From positions 1-40,128 of the forward strand of contig JADFZO010000020.1 in NCBI GenBank assembly GCA_015232465.1: 40,128 nt of DNA, given 5' to 3'. Below the pieces are notes generated by a model. It ran no database searches, was not told where the DNA came from, and saw nothing but the letters and a program-made list of their open reading frames with translations. The stretch comes from Desulfamplus sp. (GTDB taxonomy: Bacteria; Desulfobacterota; Desulfobacteria; Desulfobacterales; Desulfobacteraceae). Positions 9,198 to 17,363 of the stretch are shown piece by piece; within the stretch, counting starts at the first letter, position 1; each line of letters starts with the position of its first letter. The position numbers and the translations under genes are program-made.

Positions 9198-10774
9198 TAT
9201 TTTTTCCTTAAGTGGAAAATAATTTCTGAATATGCACCTTTATCTTTTTCAGTTCGGTTTAGTACTGGTCGCCTATATTGATTGACAATTTGCATTCCTG
9301 AATTTTCAGCAATAGTAGGATATAAATTGTATTTGTCATTTGCGACAAGGAAAATCTCATAATCTTCTACTAAAAACTTTTTGCAGTTGTTTAAAACATC
9401 TGTGAGACCTTGAACATAACTCTGTTTTGCATCTCTGCCTTGTCCTTTATAAAGAGGACCTATTTCTAAATCATCTTTTCTTTCAAAGCCAAAAAGATCA
9501 TAAGCATAAGCGTGCTGTTCGTGATAGTTAATCAACCCTACATAAGGTGGACTTGAAAAAATCCCTTTAATTTTCTGTTGTTTTACCGTTTCAGCAAATG
9601 CGGGATTTCTCTTTTCAATTTCATTTAATATATCTATTGTTCTACTATCTCCGCTAAGGCAAATATGAAAAGTTTGAGTTCGTAATCTGTCAAATTGAAT
9701 AAGACGCTGAATAGTATCCTTAGTATATGTTTTCCACCATTTTAATATTGAAAAGAGTGGCTTGCAGATTTTACCATGTTTAGCACAGTAATAAGTTGAA
9801 GTAATGGGTTCTTTTAGGGTTGCTAAATCAGCGTGAGTTGTTGCTCTGCATGAACGGATAGTCCGACTTAATATAATCGCAAGAATTTTTTTTGTATCAG
9901 AGTTTTTTATCTTTTTAATTTCCTCAAAGACAAATTGAATTTCATCTCTTACATGATGAGAATACCATTTATCTAAGAAACTTTCCGATTTATCCTGCCT
10001 TAATTTAATATCATACTCTTTGACCAGTCTGTTAAATATGGGAAGGAACATTTTCTCTTTTTCCGCTCCATATTTATCTTGATCAATCTCCCCTTGTTTA
10101 ACTCTGTATTTGTAATCTGGAACAGGAAAATAATCATTATTGAATTTATAAAGCTCTTTTAATAACTTATCTTCAAACTCAGTTATATGTGAATTTAAAA
10201 TGAACTGCTCAAGTAATTTTGTTATTCGATCAACTTCTGATTGAACTTCTGCCAAATCATATTGTGTAATCTTACAGTTTCCAATTAGCGTATTGAAAGC
10301 TGAAATATCAATTCCGATAGAGTGTATTTCTAACTCGCACGATTGAACAATTGTCGTTCCACTTCCAGAAAAAGGGTCAAGAACAATATCGCCTTTTGAA
10401 AAATAGCTCAGTTTTTTGAAATTATCTGTATGACTATCTAAAAAATATTCTACAAGTTGAGGAATAAATTTTCCCTTATAAGGATGTAGCCTGTGAACAT
10501 GCTTTGTTGTCTCTGCCTCTTTGTATTGTTCAAATGATAAAGCCCAATTTAAATCTTCTCCTAATTGGTTTTTCCAAGAAATTTCTCGTTTGCCGTTATA
10601 AGATTTATAGTAATCAATTAGCTCTTGTTTTGAAATTTGTGTTGTTCCATTATTACAAATTTTTTTCACTCTACCATATTGGATAAGATAAGAGATATTA
10701 GAAGGGGTAACATTTTTTCCAAGATACTTTGTAGCCCATTCGCTTGCTTCTTTAATTGAAAATAGAATTTCCAT
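9197..10774 (-). CDS. Site-specific DNA methyltransferase with N-terminal helix-turn-helix
   Basis: 525-aa amino-methyltransferase. Residues 1-55 look like an excisionase/MerR-type winged helix (SIKEASEWATKYLG, ITPSNISYL-like). The SAM-binding motif I (VLDPFSGSGTT, 131-141) is preceded by HPYKGKFIPQLVEYFL, typical of these enzymes. Catalytic motif IV is SSPPY (407-411). The order motif I before motif IV and the roughly 265-residue insert between them are notable; SPPY favours an N4-cytosine or N6-adenine product. It sits immediately upstream of the endonuclease with a one-base overlap, so it is the cognate protecting enzyme. The N-terminal DNA-binding domain may also autoregulate the operon, as in controller-type methylases (inference). 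Confidence 0.87.
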   Translation of the reverse strand: MEILFSIKEASEWATKYLGKNVTPSNISYLIQYGRVKKICNNGTTQISKQELIDYYKSYNGKREISWKNQLGEDLNWALSFEQYKEAETTKHVHRLHPYKGKFIPQLVEYFLDSHTDNFKKLSYFSKGDIVLDPFSGSGTTIVQSCELEIHSIGIDISAFNTLIGNCKITQYDLAEVQSEVDRITKLLEQFILNSHITEFEDKLLKELYKFNNDYFPVPDYKYRVKQGEIDQDKYGAEKEKMFLPIFNRLVKEYDIKLRQDKSESFLDKWYSHHVRDEIQFVFEEIKKIKNSDTKKILAIILSRTIRSCRATTHADLATLKEPITSTYYCAKHGKICKPLFSILKWWKTYTKDTIQRLIQFDRLRTQTFHICLSGDSRTIDILNEIEKRNPAFAETVKQQKIKGIFSSPPYVGLINYHEQHAYAYDLFGFERKDDLEIGPLYKGQGRDAKQSYVQGLTDVLNNCKKFLVEDYEIFLVANDKYNLYPTIAENSGMQIVNQYRRPVLNRTEKDKGAYSEIIFHLRKK

Positions 10775-10793
10775 TTTAATCTCTTTTTTTAAA

Positions 10794-11705
10794 TTAGTAA
10801 TTTGTAATAACTAATTCGTTAATTTGTCCTCTATTTTTACCGATGCAATTTATCATTCTGTTTGCATTAACTTGATGAAAATTATAGCCATCATAAAGTT
10901 TTTCAAAAAAACTATCATCAGAGTTTTCATTTTTAGGGTCTGAATTGCTTAACATCAATTTGGCATTTTTTTGGGTATCTAATTTTTTGAAAAAATCGGC
11001 TAATTGAATCTGCTCTCTATCGGTAAATTCAAAACCCGCATAATTGGTGAAATTTGCTGTTTTGCTAATAGGTCTGTAAGGCGGATCAAAATATATAAAT
11101 GTTTTTTCATCAGCAACCTTAAAACAGCTCTTATAGTCTGCAATAACGATTTCAGTATTTTGTAATATTTTAGATACTAGTATTAAATTATCTATATCCA
11201 ATATATTTGGATTGTTATATTTACCAAAAGGAACATTAAACTCACCTTTTGAATTTAGACGAAACAATCCATTAAAACAGGTTTTATTAAGAAAAATGAG
11301 TTGTGCAGCTACAAGAATCCATTTATCTGATAATTTTTTATAATTTATTTTGGATTTTTGAGAATTGAAATCTTCTCTAATTGATAAAAAGAGAGGCTTA
11401 CGTTGTTCTTCCTCAATATTATGATACTGTTTTTGATATTTCTCTAAAGTTTCCAACAATTTGAAAAGTTTTTTTTGAATAACAACATAAGTTAGGATCA
11501 AATTTTTATTTATATCAGATATGTAAGAGTAGCTAACATTGTATTTTTGTATGATTTCAAAGAAAACTGCCCCGCCTCCGACAAAAGGCTCTATGTATTT
11601 TTTTATTTTGCCCTGTTTTAATTCATCTGGATAGAGATTTTCAAACTGTTTGAGTAGCTGTTTTTTTCCACCAGCCCATTTTAAAAAAGGTTTTGCTTTA
11701 TTCAA
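10794..11705 (-). CDS. D12-class DNA adenine methylase (Dam/DpnM-like)
   Basis: N6-adenine methyltransferase of 303 aa. Visible motifs are FLKWAGGKKQ (7-16, SAM binding motif), the motif-I-like FVGGGAVFFE (41-50), LNKTCFNGLFRLNSKGEFNVPFG split over 139-161, and catalytic IYFDPPY (204-210). The FxGxG plus NKTCFNGL pattern matches the Dam/DpnIIA group, which commonly modifies GATC. The start is TTG at 11705: no ATG precedes the conserved KPFLKWAGGK, and an in-frame later start would delete it. It is separated by 19 bases from the next methyltransferase. Whether it belongs to the same restriction system or is an independent Dam cannot be told; GATC specificity is inferred. Confidence 0.9.
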   Translation of the reverse strand: MNKAKPFLKWAGGKKQLLKQFENLYPDELKQGKIKKYIEPFVGGGAVFFEIIQKYNVSYSYISDINKNLILTYVVIQKKLFKLLETLEKYQKQYHNIEEEQRKPLFLSIREDFNSQKSKINYKKLSDKWILVAAQLIFLNKTCFNGLFRLNSKGEFNVPFGKYNNPNILDIDNLILVSKILQNTEIVIADYKSCFKVADEKTFIYFDPPYRPISKTANFTNYAGFEFTDREQIQLADFFKKLDTQKNAKLMLSNSDPKNENSDDSFFEKLYDGYNFHQVNANRMINCIGKNRGQINELVITNY

Positions 11706-11734
11706 TTAATTATTACCGTTATAATAGTTTTATA

Positions 11735-12220
11735 TTAGAAGCCTTTTGAGCTGCAAATCATATCAAGCTCCCTCCATTTTTTACCACGACTGAAATTTGC
11801 GGCATAAACAGGGTCCAACCCATCTATAAGAACTTGATACAAGCCTAATCGTTTTATCCTTTTTTTTAGAATTGCCCCTTTTTTATTTTCTTCAGCTACC
11901 ATACCAGCATATATTACAGCAAACCAGATACAGATTTCATTTGCATATTTGCCATATTTTAGTGAAATATCAATTATTTTTTCAACCACACTATTATTAA
12001 TAACTGAAGTTGTACAGTTGTAGATTGCTACAAAATCATCGTATATTTCCTGATTGCCATAAATTGAGCCTAACTGTTTAAGAATAGTAAAATATTGCGT
12101 ATCTTTTGGAGCGTATCGTGTTTTATTTGGGCGTTTAAGATAAACACACCAGCCATCAAATGAACCGCTATCAAACTCAATTATAGAATCATCTGGTAGC
12201 TTTGCTATTAATCTTGACAT
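11735..12220 (-). CDS. Hypothetical protein of the restriction-modification block (possibly DUF7004 family)
   Basis: 161-aa soluble protein, first gene of the block, beginning 11 bases after the livF stop and ending 29 bases before the adenine methylase. It opens with a short beta region (IAKLPDDSIIEFDSGSFDGW, then CVYLKRPNKTRYAPKD). A helical part follows, containing FAVIYAGMVAEENKKGAILK and a basic KRIKRLGLYQVL, and it ends with NFSRGKKWRELDMICSSKGF. The conserved-looking C-terminus and pairing with a D12 methylase recall the DUF7004 group; this is from memory and unconfirmed. No nuclease motif is evident. It could be a specificity, controller or immunity partner of the methylase; the function is unknown. 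Confidence 0.7.
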   Translation of the reverse strand: MSRLIAKLPDDSIIEFDSGSFDGWCVYLKRPNKTRYAPKDTQYFTILKQLGSIYGNQEIYDDFVAIYNCTTSVINNSVVEKIIDISLKYGKYANEICIWFAVIYAGMVAEENKKGAILKKRIKRLGLYQVLIDGLDPVYAANFSRGKKWRELDMICSSKGF

Positions 12221-12231
12221 AAGTCTTAAAA

Positions 12232-12939
12232 TTAAATCCCTAAATACGCCTTTTTAACATCTTCATTTGCAAGAAGATTTTTTCCAGTATCAGTCATGGT
12301 GATAACCCCATTTTCCATTACATATCCACGATCTGCAACTTTAAGGGCAAGGTTGGCATTTTGCTCAACTAAAAAGATAGTTGTTTTATTCTCTTTATTG
12401 ATTTTTTTAATAATATCAAATATTTGACGCGTTATGATAGGTGCAAGCCCAAGAGATGGCTCATCTAAAAGCAGAAGTCTTGGGCGTGTCATTATTGCCC
12501 TTGAAATTGCAAGCATCTGCTGCTCTCCACCGCTTAATGTGCCTCCAGCCTGATTTCTTCGCTCCGCAAGTCTTGGAAATAGTGTAAAGATATAGTCTAA
12601 ATCCTGCTTGATTCCATCTTTATCGCTTCTAAGGAAAGTCCCCATATCAAGATTTTCCATAACAGTCAGATATGGAAAAATATGGCGTCCTTCAGGAACT
12701 TGATTTATCCCAAGTGCCACAATTTTATTTGTTGGCATTTTGTTGATGGTTTGACCCTCAAATATTATCTCCCCTGATCTTACAGGTACAACACCGCATA
12801 TAGTCATCAAAGTTGTGGATTTACCAGCACCATTTGCACCAATTAGGGTTATAATCTCGCCCTCTTTTACATCCATGCTTATATTTTTAAGAGCTTGAAT
12901 ATTGCCGTAAAATGCCTGCACATTTCTGATTTTAAGCAT
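12232..12939 (-). CDS. livF: Branched-chain amino acid ABC transporter ATP-binding protein LivF
   Basis: Second ATPase of the high-affinity branched-chain amino-acid importer. It has Walker A GANGAGKST, Q-loop NQVPEGRHIFPYLTVMENL (LivF-typical), signature LSGGEQQ, Walker B LLLLDEPSLGLAP and H-loop-like LVEQN. ATG 12939 (MLKIRNVQAFYG) is preferred because GGAGA lies 8 bases upstream and it matches the family; an in-frame ATG at 12984 would add 15 non-conserved residues. It is last in the livKHMGF order. The restriction-modification block follows 11 bases after its stop and may be read by run-through transcription. Confidence 0.96.
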   Translation of the reverse strand: MLKIRNVQAFYGNIQALKNISMDVKEGEIITLIGANGAGKSTTLMTICGVVPVRSGEIIFEGQTINKMPTNKIVALGINQVPEGRHIFPYLTVMENLDMGTFLRSDKDGIKQDLDYIFTLFPRLAERRNQAGGTLSGGEQQMLAISRAIMTRPRLLLLDEPSLGLAPIITRQIFDIIKKINKENKTTIFLVEQNANLALKVADRGYVMENGVITMTDTGKNLLANEDVKKAYLGI

Positions 12940-12986
12940 ATTTTTTCTCCATAACTGGTAGATATATTTTGATTTTTCTATCAAAT

Positions 12987-13772
12987 TTACTCATCAATCT
13001 CTTCACCTAAATATGCCTTGATAACAACAGGATTATTGCGTATCTCTTCTGGAGTCCCTTCAGCTATTTTTTTTCCATAATCTACAACGTAAATCTTTTC
13101 AGATAGGCTCATTACAAGTTTCATATCATGCTCAATCAGTAGGATAGATATTCCTTCACGGTTTCTAATTTTAAGAATCAGCTCATCTAATTCCATTGTC
13201 TCTTGTGGATTCATTCCAGCGGCTGGCTCGTCAAGCAGAAGTAAAAAAGGGTCTGTAGCAAGTGCCCGTGCAATCTCCAATCTTCTTTGAGCACCATAGG
13301 GCAAATTTATTGCAAGCTCATCAACATACTTTTCAAGACCTATCTTTTCTAATATTCCGTAGCTTTTCTTAACGATTAATCTCTCTTCTGCCTTTGTTGC
13401 AGCTCCTCTAAATATTGCACCCATTATGCCAGCTTTTGTTATTGCATGACAACCTATCATCACATTTTCAAGCACAGTCATTGAGGTAAAGAGTCGTATA
13501 TTTTGAAATGTTCTTGCAAGCCCCTTTTTAGTTACAATATTTGGCTTTAAACCATTGAGACGTTCCTCTTTGCCTCTTGGATATATATAAATATCGCCCG
13601 ATGTTGGGGTGTATATGCCAGTTATGCAGTTGAAAAATGTTGTCTTTCCAGCCCCATTAGGTCCTATTAGAGCGACAATTTGCCCCTTTTCGATGGAGAG
13701 ATCAACGCTGTCAATTGCCCGTAATCCTCCAAAATCCATTGTCATATTTTGTACTTCAAGAATTGGTTTCAT
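12987..13772 (-). CDS. livG: Branched-chain amino acid ABC transporter ATP-binding protein LivG
   Basis: First ATPase of the Liv importer, 261 aa. It has Walker A GPNGAGKTT, the LivG-type long insert after FNCITGIYTPTSGDI, the Q-loop region ARTFQNIRLFTSMTVLENVM, a signature of NLPYGAQRRLEIARAL (YGAQR replacing LSGGQ, as is usual in LivG), and Walker B LLLLDEPAAGMNP with ILLIEHDMKLVM. The order and 18-base gap to livM place it in the liv operon. It should form a heterodimer with LivF driving the LivH/LivM channel. No strong ribosome site precedes ATG 13772, so coupling to livM translation is likely. Confidence 0.96.
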   Translation of the reverse strand: MKPILEVQNMTMDFGGLRAIDSVDLSIEKGQIVALIGPNGAGKTTFFNCITGIYTPTSGDIYIYPRGKEERLNGLKPNIVTKKGLARTFQNIRLFTSMTVLENVMIGCHAITKAGIMGAIFRGAATKAEERLIVKKSYGILEKIGLEKYVDELAINLPYGAQRRLEIARALATDPFLLLLDEPAAGMNPQETMELDELILKIRNREGISILLIEHDMKLVMSLSEKIYVVDYGKKIAEGTPEEIRNNPVVIKAYLGEEIDE

Positions 13773-13790
13773 AATTTTTTAGTTTTATAG

Positions 13791-14984
13791 CTATTTCTCA
13801 AATTTGTAGGTTTTTCGCACATCTTCAATCATACCACCCGGTCTGAAAATCATCATAAGTATTAGCACTGCACCAAAGGTTATCATTCTAAACTGCCCAA
13901 AATCTCTCATATATTCTGGAAGAAGAATCAAAAGAAGTGCACCTGCAATAACTCCAGCAATTGAACCCATACCCCCAAGAACAACTGTGCAAAGAATTAT
14001 CACAGACTCCCACAGCGTGAAACTTGCAGGATTGATAAAGGTTGTTTTTGACGCAAACACCACACCAGCCATGCCAGCCCAAGTTGCACCAAGTGCAAAT
14101 GCTCGAAGTTTAGTCTTTGCCTTGTCAATTCCCATTGCTTGCGATGCAATCTCATCATCTTTAAGAGCTACCCACGCTCTGCCAATACGGGAGTTTTTTA
14201 GACGATTTATAACAAAAATTGTAAAGATAACCAATACAACAACTATGTAGAAAATATAGATGGTTGTTGTATGCATTGACATCTCAATACCAAAAAATCC
14301 AGGTTTTGGAATGTTCTTGATCCCACTTGGACCAAAGGAAAACTCATTCCAATTCTCCAATACAAGTCGGATAATCTCGCCAAATCCAAGGGTTACAATA
14401 GCAAGATAATCGCCTCTTAATCTTAAAACAGGATAACCTAAAAGAATCCCAAAAAGAGCAGCAAAAATACCACCAATCGGCAAGGCTATCCAAAATCCTA
14501 TACCATAATGTAGGTTTAAAAGTGCGTAAGAGTAAGCCCCTACAGCAAAAAATGCAGCATATCCAAGAACAAGCAGACCAGCAAGACCAATTACAATATT
14601 AAGCCCAAGTCCTAACACCACAAAGATAAGGGCAGATATCATAATATTTGTCTGATACATTGAGAATATGTGCGGAAACAAAAGTGTAAATATGCCGATT
14701 ATCATCAAACCCGGAAGAGCAAATCGCCTCTCATGCAAAAGCCTTTGAACAATAGATAAACCATCACTCTGATCTTTTTTTCTACCCTCCTCTTTTCGTT
14801 TAAGAAGGTATCTCCATAACATTGAGAGAAAAAATGCACCTATCCCCACAATTGCCATATTGTGCCATCGCCACTCAATAGAGTTGGTAACCGTGTTGAC
14901 CTTTATGACCATAATGGGAAATGTAAGAAACATAAACCATAAAGATGCTAATATTGATTTTTTGATTTCATTTTGTGCTGTCAT
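13791..14984 (-). CDS. livM: Branched-chain amino acid ABC transporter permease LivM
   Basis: Inner-membrane permease of 397 aa from ATG 14984 (MTAQNEIKKS), 4 bases after the livH stop; an upstream in-frame codon at 15017 would overlap livH and is less likely. About nine to ten hydrophobic helices are visible. The LivM hallmark loop GDYLAIVTLGFGEIIRLVLEN and the cytoplasmic EAA-like segment (RIGRAWVALKDDEIASQAMG) contact the ATPases. The N-terminal 90 residues carry two extra helices and a charged linker (KRKEEGRKKDQSD) relative to short LivM forms, which is common in proteobacterial versions. The N-terminal extension and gene order fit E. coli-type LivM. Confidence 0.95.
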   Translation of the reverse strand: MTAQNEIKKSILASLWFMFLTFPIMVIKVNTVTNSIEWRWHNMAIVGIGAFFLSMLWRYLLKRKEEGRKKDQSDGLSIVQRLLHERRFALPGLMIIGIFTLLFPHIFSMYQTNIMISALIFVVLGLGLNIVIGLAGLLVLGYAAFFAVGAYSYALLNLHYGIGFWIALPIGGIFAALFGILLGYPVLRLRGDYLAIVTLGFGEIIRLVLENWNEFSFGPSGIKNIPKPGFFGIEMSMHTTTIYIFYIVVVLVIFTIFVINRLKNSRIGRAWVALKDDEIASQAMGIDKAKTKLRAFALGATWAGMAGVVFASKTTFINPASFTLWESVIILCTVVLGGMGSIAGVIAGALLLILLPEYMRDFGQFRMITFGAVLILMMIFRPGGMIEDVRKTYKFEK

Positions 14985-14988
14985 TAGA

Positions 14989-15897
14989 TTAAACCTTTTG
15001 AGCCTGAGACCGTCCAAGTATCCCAGAGGGTCTGAAGATAAGGATAACTACAAGAAAGATAAATGCAAAAACATCTTCATAATCGCTTGAGATGTAACCT
15101 GTAAAAAAACTCTCTGTCCATCCCAAAACAAATGATCCTAAAACTGCGCCAGGAATGCTTCCAATTCCTCCAAGAACTGCTGCAACAAAGGCTTTGATAC
15201 CAGCAATAAATCCCATGTAAAAGTTGATCTGCCCTATGTGAGAGGCAATTAATATTCCGCCAATTGCAGCAGTTGCAGAGCCAACTACAAATGTGGCAGA
15301 TATAACTTGATCAACATTTATCCCAAGCAGAGATGCCATCACTTTATCTTGCGATGTTGCACGCATAGCTTTTCCGATTTTGGTAAATTTTATAAGCAGG
15401 GTGAGCAGTATCATAACAATTAATGTGGTTAAGAGAATCATCAACTCTGCTGATGAGATTATGTGTGAGTATGGCTCCCAAAATGCAAAATTAGGAACAA
15501 GGCTTGGAAAAGGGAGAAAATCAGATGTTTGGGCAAGCAGGACATAGTTTTGAAGAAAAAGAGACATACCAATTGCACTAATAAGGGCTGAGAGTCTTGG
15601 AGCGTTACGAAGGGGTTTATAGGCTATCTTCTCTATAGTGTAACCATAGGAGCATGAGTATATAATTGCTGCCATACCAGCTAAAACTATCACCGCAAGT
15701 GTTGGCATACCCATCATAGTTAGAACGCTTGATATGATAAGTCCAGTAAATGCCCCTATCATATAAATTTCACCGTGTGCAAAATTTATAAGCTCTATGA
15801 TTCCATAAACCATAGTGTATCCTAATGCTATTAGGGCGTAAATACTCCCTCTTGTGAGACCTCCCAAAAAAAGCTGTGTAAAATATTCAAAATCCAT
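14989..15897 (-). CDS. livH: Branched-chain amino acid ABC transporter permease LivH
   Basis: Inner-membrane permease of 302 aa with about eight helices. It has the family hallmarks GSIYALIALGYTMVYGIIEL and INFAHGEIYMIGAF near the N-terminus. The cytoplasmic coupling loop TKIGKAMRATSQDKVMASLLG and the C-terminal AAVLGGIGSIPGAVLGSFVLG are also typical. It pairs with LivM to form the channel. It begins 95 bases after livK, and that spacer contains a GC-rich hairpin (15934-15960). The last helix and the IFRPSGILGR end are complete. Confidence 0.95.
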   Translation of the reverse strand: MDFEYFTQLFLGGLTRGSIYALIALGYTMVYGIIELINFAHGEIYMIGAFTGLIISSVLTMMGMPTLAVIVLAGMAAIIYSCSYGYTIEKIAYKPLRNAPRLSALISAIGMSLFLQNYVLLAQTSDFLPFPSLVPNFAFWEPYSHIISSAELMILLTTLIVMILLTLLIKFTKIGKAMRATSQDKVMASLLGINVDQVISATFVVGSATAAIGGILIASHIGQINFYMGFIAGIKAFVAAVLGGIGSIPGAVLGSFVLGWTESFFTGYISSDYEDVFAFIFLVVILIFRPSGILGRSQAQKV

Positions 15898-15933
15898 AGG
15901 GGGCTTTCCTGATTTTAAAAAGGCGATAGTTTC

Positions 15934-15960
15934 CCCCCTCTCTGTTTTTAAAAGAGGGGG
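15934..15960 (-). promoter_or_regulatory. GC-rich stem-loop between livK and livH
   Basis: Perfect 8-base arms (CCCCCTCT at 15934-15941, AGAGGGGG at 15953-15960) enclose an 11-base AT-rich loop. No U-tract follows on the leftward transcript, so it is not a classic intrinsic terminator. Hairpins in this place commonly protect the binding-protein message or partly stop transcription, making LivK more abundant than the permeases. That role is inferred here. Confidence 0.5.
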
Positions 15961-15992
15961 TATGTGTATAGGTTCTTTTTAAGAAAAAATAG

Positions 15993-17114
15993 CTATTTTT
16001 GTTCTACAAAAGCACCTTTTTCTATTTTATAAACAGAAAAGCCAATTCCAGTGGCATCACCCTTTTCATTAAACTTGATCTTTCCAAGCGGAGTCTCAAC
16101 ATCTTCAGTCTGAAGAGCCTTGATAATAGCAGCATAATCTGTTGAACCAGCCTTTTGGATAGCATTCAAAATTGCAAGGGTTGCAGAGTAGGCGTTATCA
16201 TAGAAAGCTCCTGGGTCTGAGCCATAAGCATCTTGATGCTCTTTTTTTGCCTGAATAGAGAGTGGATTCTGTGAAATATCCATAGGACCTGTTGCATAAA
16301 CGCCATCAGCAAAATCACCAGCAACCTTAATGAAGGTATCATCTTTTATACCATCGCCACCCATGAATATTGTCTTCATCTTCTTTTTACGTATAAGGGT
16401 AATAATTTTAGAAGCCTCTGGGTGGTAACCGCCCCATATTACAAGATCAGGTTTTTTGCTATTCACCTTAGTAACAATAGCAGAGTAATCAACAGCACCA
16501 GGAGTTACACCTTCAAACAGCACAACCTTTGCACCAGCTTCTGTAAAATATTTTTGAGCAAGCTCTGCCTGACCTTTGCCGTAATCTCCTTTGTCATGCA
16601 AAATTGCAAGGGTCTTAATTTTTAGTGTCTCCATAGCATATTTTGCCTGAACCTGAGCCTGAACAGCATCATGTGCAATTGTTCTAAAAAAGTTTGGATA
16701 TTCGCCGCTTAATGTTAAATCTGGGCTTGTAGCAGATGGCGAGATTGTGATTATTTTGGACTCTTTATAGATACCAAGTGCAGCTTTTGTTGCACCACTG
16801 CAGATATGCCCTATAACAACATTTGCACCATCAGAGACCAATTTTGTTGCAGTATTGCCAGCAACCTCTGGTTTACAAACATCATCTTCAATAAGTAACT
16901 CAATCTGTTTACCAAGAACTCCACCACTCTCATTGATCTTTTTTACAACAAGTTTAGCAGCATTAACTGTTGGAAGACCGTAAGATGCAAGGTCCCCGCT
17001 ATGTGCACCAGCTACACCAAGTTTTATTGTATCTGCTGCTAATGCACCTCCAGCAACTGTTAATGTAAATAGTGATACTGTAAGAACCGCTAACCATTTG
17101 CCCATTTTTTTCAT
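15993..17114 (-). CDS. livK: Branched-chain amino acid ABC transporter substrate-binding protein LivK
   Basis: Periplasmic binding protein of 373 aa. A typical Sec signal peptide ends at GGALAAD near residue 27. The mature protein has the type I Leu/Ile/Val-binding fold, with IKLGVAGAHSGDLASYG, a two-cysteine lobe (DDVCKPEVAG, VIGHICSGATKAA) and SPSATSPDLT at the ligand cleft. The start ATG 17114 has AAGGAG upstream. It is the promoter-proximal gene of livKHMGF. The ligand is most likely leucine, isoleucine or valine, but related proteins bind other amino acids or amides, so specificity is inferred. Valine uptake would connect with the isobutyryl-CoA mutase elsewhere in the window. Confidence 0.93.
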   Translation of the reverse strand: MKKMGKWLAVLTVSLFTLTVAGGALAADTIKLGVAGAHSGDLASYGLPTVNAAKLVVKKINESGGVLGKQIELLIEDDVCKPEVAGNTATKLVSDGANVVIGHICSGATKAALGIYKESKIITISPSATSPDLTLSGEYPNFFRTIAHDAVQAQVQAKYAMETLKIKTLAILHDKGDYGKGQAELAQKYFTEAGAKVVLFEGVTPGAVDYSAIVTKVNSKKPDLVIWGGYHPEASKIITLIRKKKMKTIFMGGDGIKDDTFIKVAGDFADGVYATGPMDISQNPLSIQAKKEHQDAYGSDPGAFYDNAYSATLAILNAIQKAGSTDYAAIIKALQTEDVETPLGKIKFNEKGDATGIGFSVYKIEKGAFVEQK

Positions 17115-17140
17115 AGCACTCTCCTTAAAAATTATTGGTT

Positions 17141-17170
17141 GATAAAAACAACTTTGTAGATAAAAACAAC
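17141..17170. repeat. Direct repeat in the livK leader
   Basis: GATAAAAACAAC occurs twice exactly, at 17141-17152 and 17159-17170, with an 18-base period, 27 bases upstream of the livK start. It could be a regulator site or part of the untranslated leader. The whole 249-base divergent spacer (17115-17363) must carry promoters for livK and nadK; no convincing -35/-10 pair stands out. Confidence 0.35.
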
Positions 17171-17363
17171 ATTTTCAATTAAGATAACTCTATCAAAACA
17201 GTTCAATAAGATTTGTTTATATACTTTTACAGGTTCATTGAGTCAAGTATAGATTTTGATAACATATTAAAAAGAGTTATTAAAAAAACTCAAATTGTTA
17301 TATCAAATTTATGTGAAACAGATAGAATTTTTTGCATAATGCTAATTAAGTTAAGGGTAAAAT

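Noticed and set aside
12940..12984. Upstream ATG extending LivF by 15 residues
   Set aside because: The extension is not LivF-like and the ATG at 12939 has a good ribosome site.
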